From contig OZ037833.1 in the NCBI GenBank assembly GCA_964035575.1, positions 2,790,001-2,854,000 on the forward strand: a stretch of 64,000 bases of DNA. The letters are read 5' to 3'. Below, piece by piece: positions 62,712 through 64,000 of the stretch; positions within the stretch are counted from its first letter, which is position 1; each line of letters opens with the position of its first letter. The position numbers and the translations under genes were made by a program. Under the pieces are notes generated by a model. That model was not told the origin of the DNA and searched no databases. It worked only from the letters and a program-made list of their open reading frames with translations. The DNA comes from Rhynchopus sp. YZ270_cl-10 (lineage: Eukaryota > Euglenozoa > Diplonemea > Diplonemida > Diplonemidae).

Positions 62712-64000
62712 ATGTCCGTAGGCGAGAAAAAGCGGAAGTTTGAGAAGATCTGCAGTGCTGACCCTGCACCAGAGTTTGTCTGCCCTGTGTGCTATGAACT
62801 GCTGCACGAGCCGATCCGGCTGCGTTGTTCTCATGTGTTTTGTTGGATATGCCTGTCGAAATGGTTGGCAAGCAACGATGGAAAGCTGACATGCCCTTTG
62901 GACCGTACTGCACCAGACGGTCTCCCTTCGCTCATAGACGAGGCACTTCAACAGCGCATCGTCTCCGCACACCCAGAAGAGTCCAAACGCAGACACGATT
63001 ATGTCGAAGCAGAGAAACGCCTTATGTTCCGCGACGTCGTCGACTTCCTACGTACCCGCAGCCACGTCAACGCACGTCTGGTCACCAATCTCAAACGCTC
63101 TGACTCAGGTGTCGCCCTCGAATCCGGATCGCGTCTAGAAAATGCGTTGCTTAGTCTCCCACGAGGTGAATTTGTTCCCCCCCTGTTTCGGTGTCAGGCA
63201 TACAGCATGAACCACGCACTGCACGTCACGTCGTTGCAGTATTATATGTCGCCTGCGTTGCAACAGGTGCAAAGCTTGCTGTTGTTGGACATCCAGGCAG
63301 GGCACAGTGTGTTGAATGTGGGAACCGGAGGGGGGCTGGTTGCGGCGTTGGCGGCGCAGATGACGACGGAGGTGGGGGTGGTGCATGGAATCGATGTGCG
63401 TCCTGTTCTTGTTGACTTTGCAAGGGACAACATTCTTGCACAGAGTGCCCGCGTCTCCTCTGCACAGACAATGCGACGCACCGGTGAATCCAACCCTGCA
63501 ACAGTGTACCGCGACTTCCTCCCCGGGGTGGTCCACGAAGGCTACCTCACACCACCGAAGGAGACGCGCCCGCCACACCTCTTCTACCTATACGCCGACA
63601 CCCTCGAGATCTCTACAGGCCAGTTTACCGGTAAAGTGCATTGGCCGCACAGAGGCAAGACAGTGGCGTTCTGCAAAGGCCGCATCACGTTGTGTGCGAA
63701 CGGCATCGACGCAGACATTGTCATCCGCGAAACGCAGGTTCACGTAACGAGGTACACCTGGGACCAGTTGGATTGGCTGCCTGCGGAATATTCGTTGCAT
63801 TGGCGTGGTGGGGTGCTTTCGGGTGCAGACTCGCAGGGGTGGGGTCTGGCGTGCAAGGTGGTCGAACGCAACGCACTCAGCGCAGCACCCAACTTCGACC
63901 ACGTGACCCTCCACACCGCCAACGTTCTCGACCCTAACGACATGGCGCCGCTCATTTCACGCCTCCCTGGGGGCTACGACCGCATACACTGCTGCTGCGA
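62712..64000 (+). CDS. RING finger fused to a PCMTD-like methyltransferase domain (runs off the window)
   Basis: At least 429 residues; the 3' end is outside the window. Residues 24-64 are a RING finger, CPVC...C-S-H-VFC-WIC...CPLD, where the last zinc ligand is Asp instead of Cys (C3HC3D type). Residues ~150-240 match protein-L-isoaspartate methyltransferases, closest in wording to PCMTD1/2: LPRGEFVPP, HLSAP-like LQYYMSPAL, VLNVGTGGG (199-208, SAM site) and VVHGIDVRPVLVDFARDNI. The fold resumes at NVLDPNDMAP and ends YDRIHCCC, like YDRIYCGAG of PCMTD. Between them (~250-405) lies an insert with FTGKVHWPHRGKTVAFCKG and SQGWGLACKVVE, loosely like a CUB/ZZ-associated beta domain. PCMTD proteins recruit cullin ligases; here a RING on the same chain could do that directly (inference). 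Start chosen at the first ATG after a pyrimidine tract. Confidence 0.85.
   Translation, partial: MSVGEKKRKFEKICSADPAPEFVCPVCYELLHEPIRLRCSHVFCWICLSKWLASNDGKLTCPLDRTAPDGLPSLIDEALQQRIVSAHPEESKRRHDYVEAEKRLMFRDVVDFLRTRSHVNARLVTNLKRSDSGVALESGSRLENALLSLPRGEFVPPLFRCQAYSMNHALHVTSLQYYMSPALQQVQSLLLLDIQAGHSVLNVGTGGGLVAALAAQMTTEVGVVHGIDVRPVLVDFARDNILAQSARVSSAQTMRRTGESNPATVYRDFLPGVVHEGYLTPPKETRPPHLFYLYADTLEISTGQFTGKVHWPHRGKTVAFCKGRITLCANGIDADIVIRETQVHVTRYTWDQLDWLPAEYSLHWRGGVLSGADSQGWGLACKVVERNALSAAPNFDHVTLHTANVLDPNDMAPLISRLPGGYDRIHCCC

Noticed and set aside
1-64000. CRISPR arrays, rRNA genes or bacterial operons
   Set aside because: No regularly spaced direct repeats with unique spacers, no rRNA words recognised, and the spliceosomal introns argue for a eukaryote.

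Overview
This window looks like nuclear DNA of a unicellular flagellated eukaryote. Coding regions are G/C-rich at third positions and are embedded in spacers full of A and T homopolymers. Five of the 15 genes I can support carry short spliceosomal introns, nine in all. Eight are 44-113 nt and one is 259 nt. All nine begin GTATG, and most end in an A/C-rich run closing with ACACAG or CACAG. The gene set (vasohibin-type tubulin carboxypeptidase, PKA catalytic subunit, Roco GTPase, DHHC palmitoyltransferase, MMPL/RND transporter) fits a free-living or ancestrally free-living protist. The intron 3' ends resemble those of metamonads. The strictly one-way gene order and pyrimidine-AG tracts before many start codons recall Euglenozoa. 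The sequence alone does not settle the lineage.

Layout: all 15 genes lie on the + strand. 0.3-9.5 kb: a 3063-residue protein with an ADP-ribosyltransferase-like domain, a new-looking WWQ repeat and a helical C-terminus. 10.8-12.0 kb: carnosine N-methyltransferase-like enzyme. 12.8-16.1 kb: vasohibin-like peptidase with a long basic tail. 18.0-19.4 kb: DHHC palmitoyltransferase with a PDZ-like tail. 20.8-22.6 kb: Glu/Ala/Lys-rich coiled coil. 23.7-28.0 kb: coiled coil + FHA + Roc-COR GTPase whose repeat DNA is partly identical to the previous gene. 28.8-30.0 kb: degenerate enolase. 30.3-31.6 kb: possible RRM-like protein. 31.6-41.0 kb: a 9.4-kb gene desert holding a nested fold-back transposon, a MITE and many small stem-loop repeats. 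41.0-41.8 kb: coiled-coil protein. 42.2-44.4 kb: element with ~300-bp inverted repeats. 45.2-47.3 kb: four-TM protein and F-box-like protein. 50.2-51.4 kb: UBL-WD40 protein. 52.5-53.9 kb: PKA catalytic subunit. 56.8-59.7 kb: MMPL transporter. 61.5-62.0 kb: pentamer-to-heptamer satellite. 62.7 kb to the edge: RING finger fused to a PCMTD-like methyltransferase domain.

Functionally the genes form no single pathway, though several suit cytoskeletal or signalling roles: tubulin detyrosination, PKA and Roco signalling, lipid modification, ubiquitin-linked repair or turnover. The spacers hold the most unusual signal. They contain several recurring classes of short elements, each with a small stem-loop, a conserved tail and usually a T-run, almost all in the same orientation as the genes. 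In at least one class the stem bases change in compensating pairs, which points to RNA (or folded DNA) structure under selection.

All domain calls are from reading motifs by eye. No database search, folding or alignment program was run.
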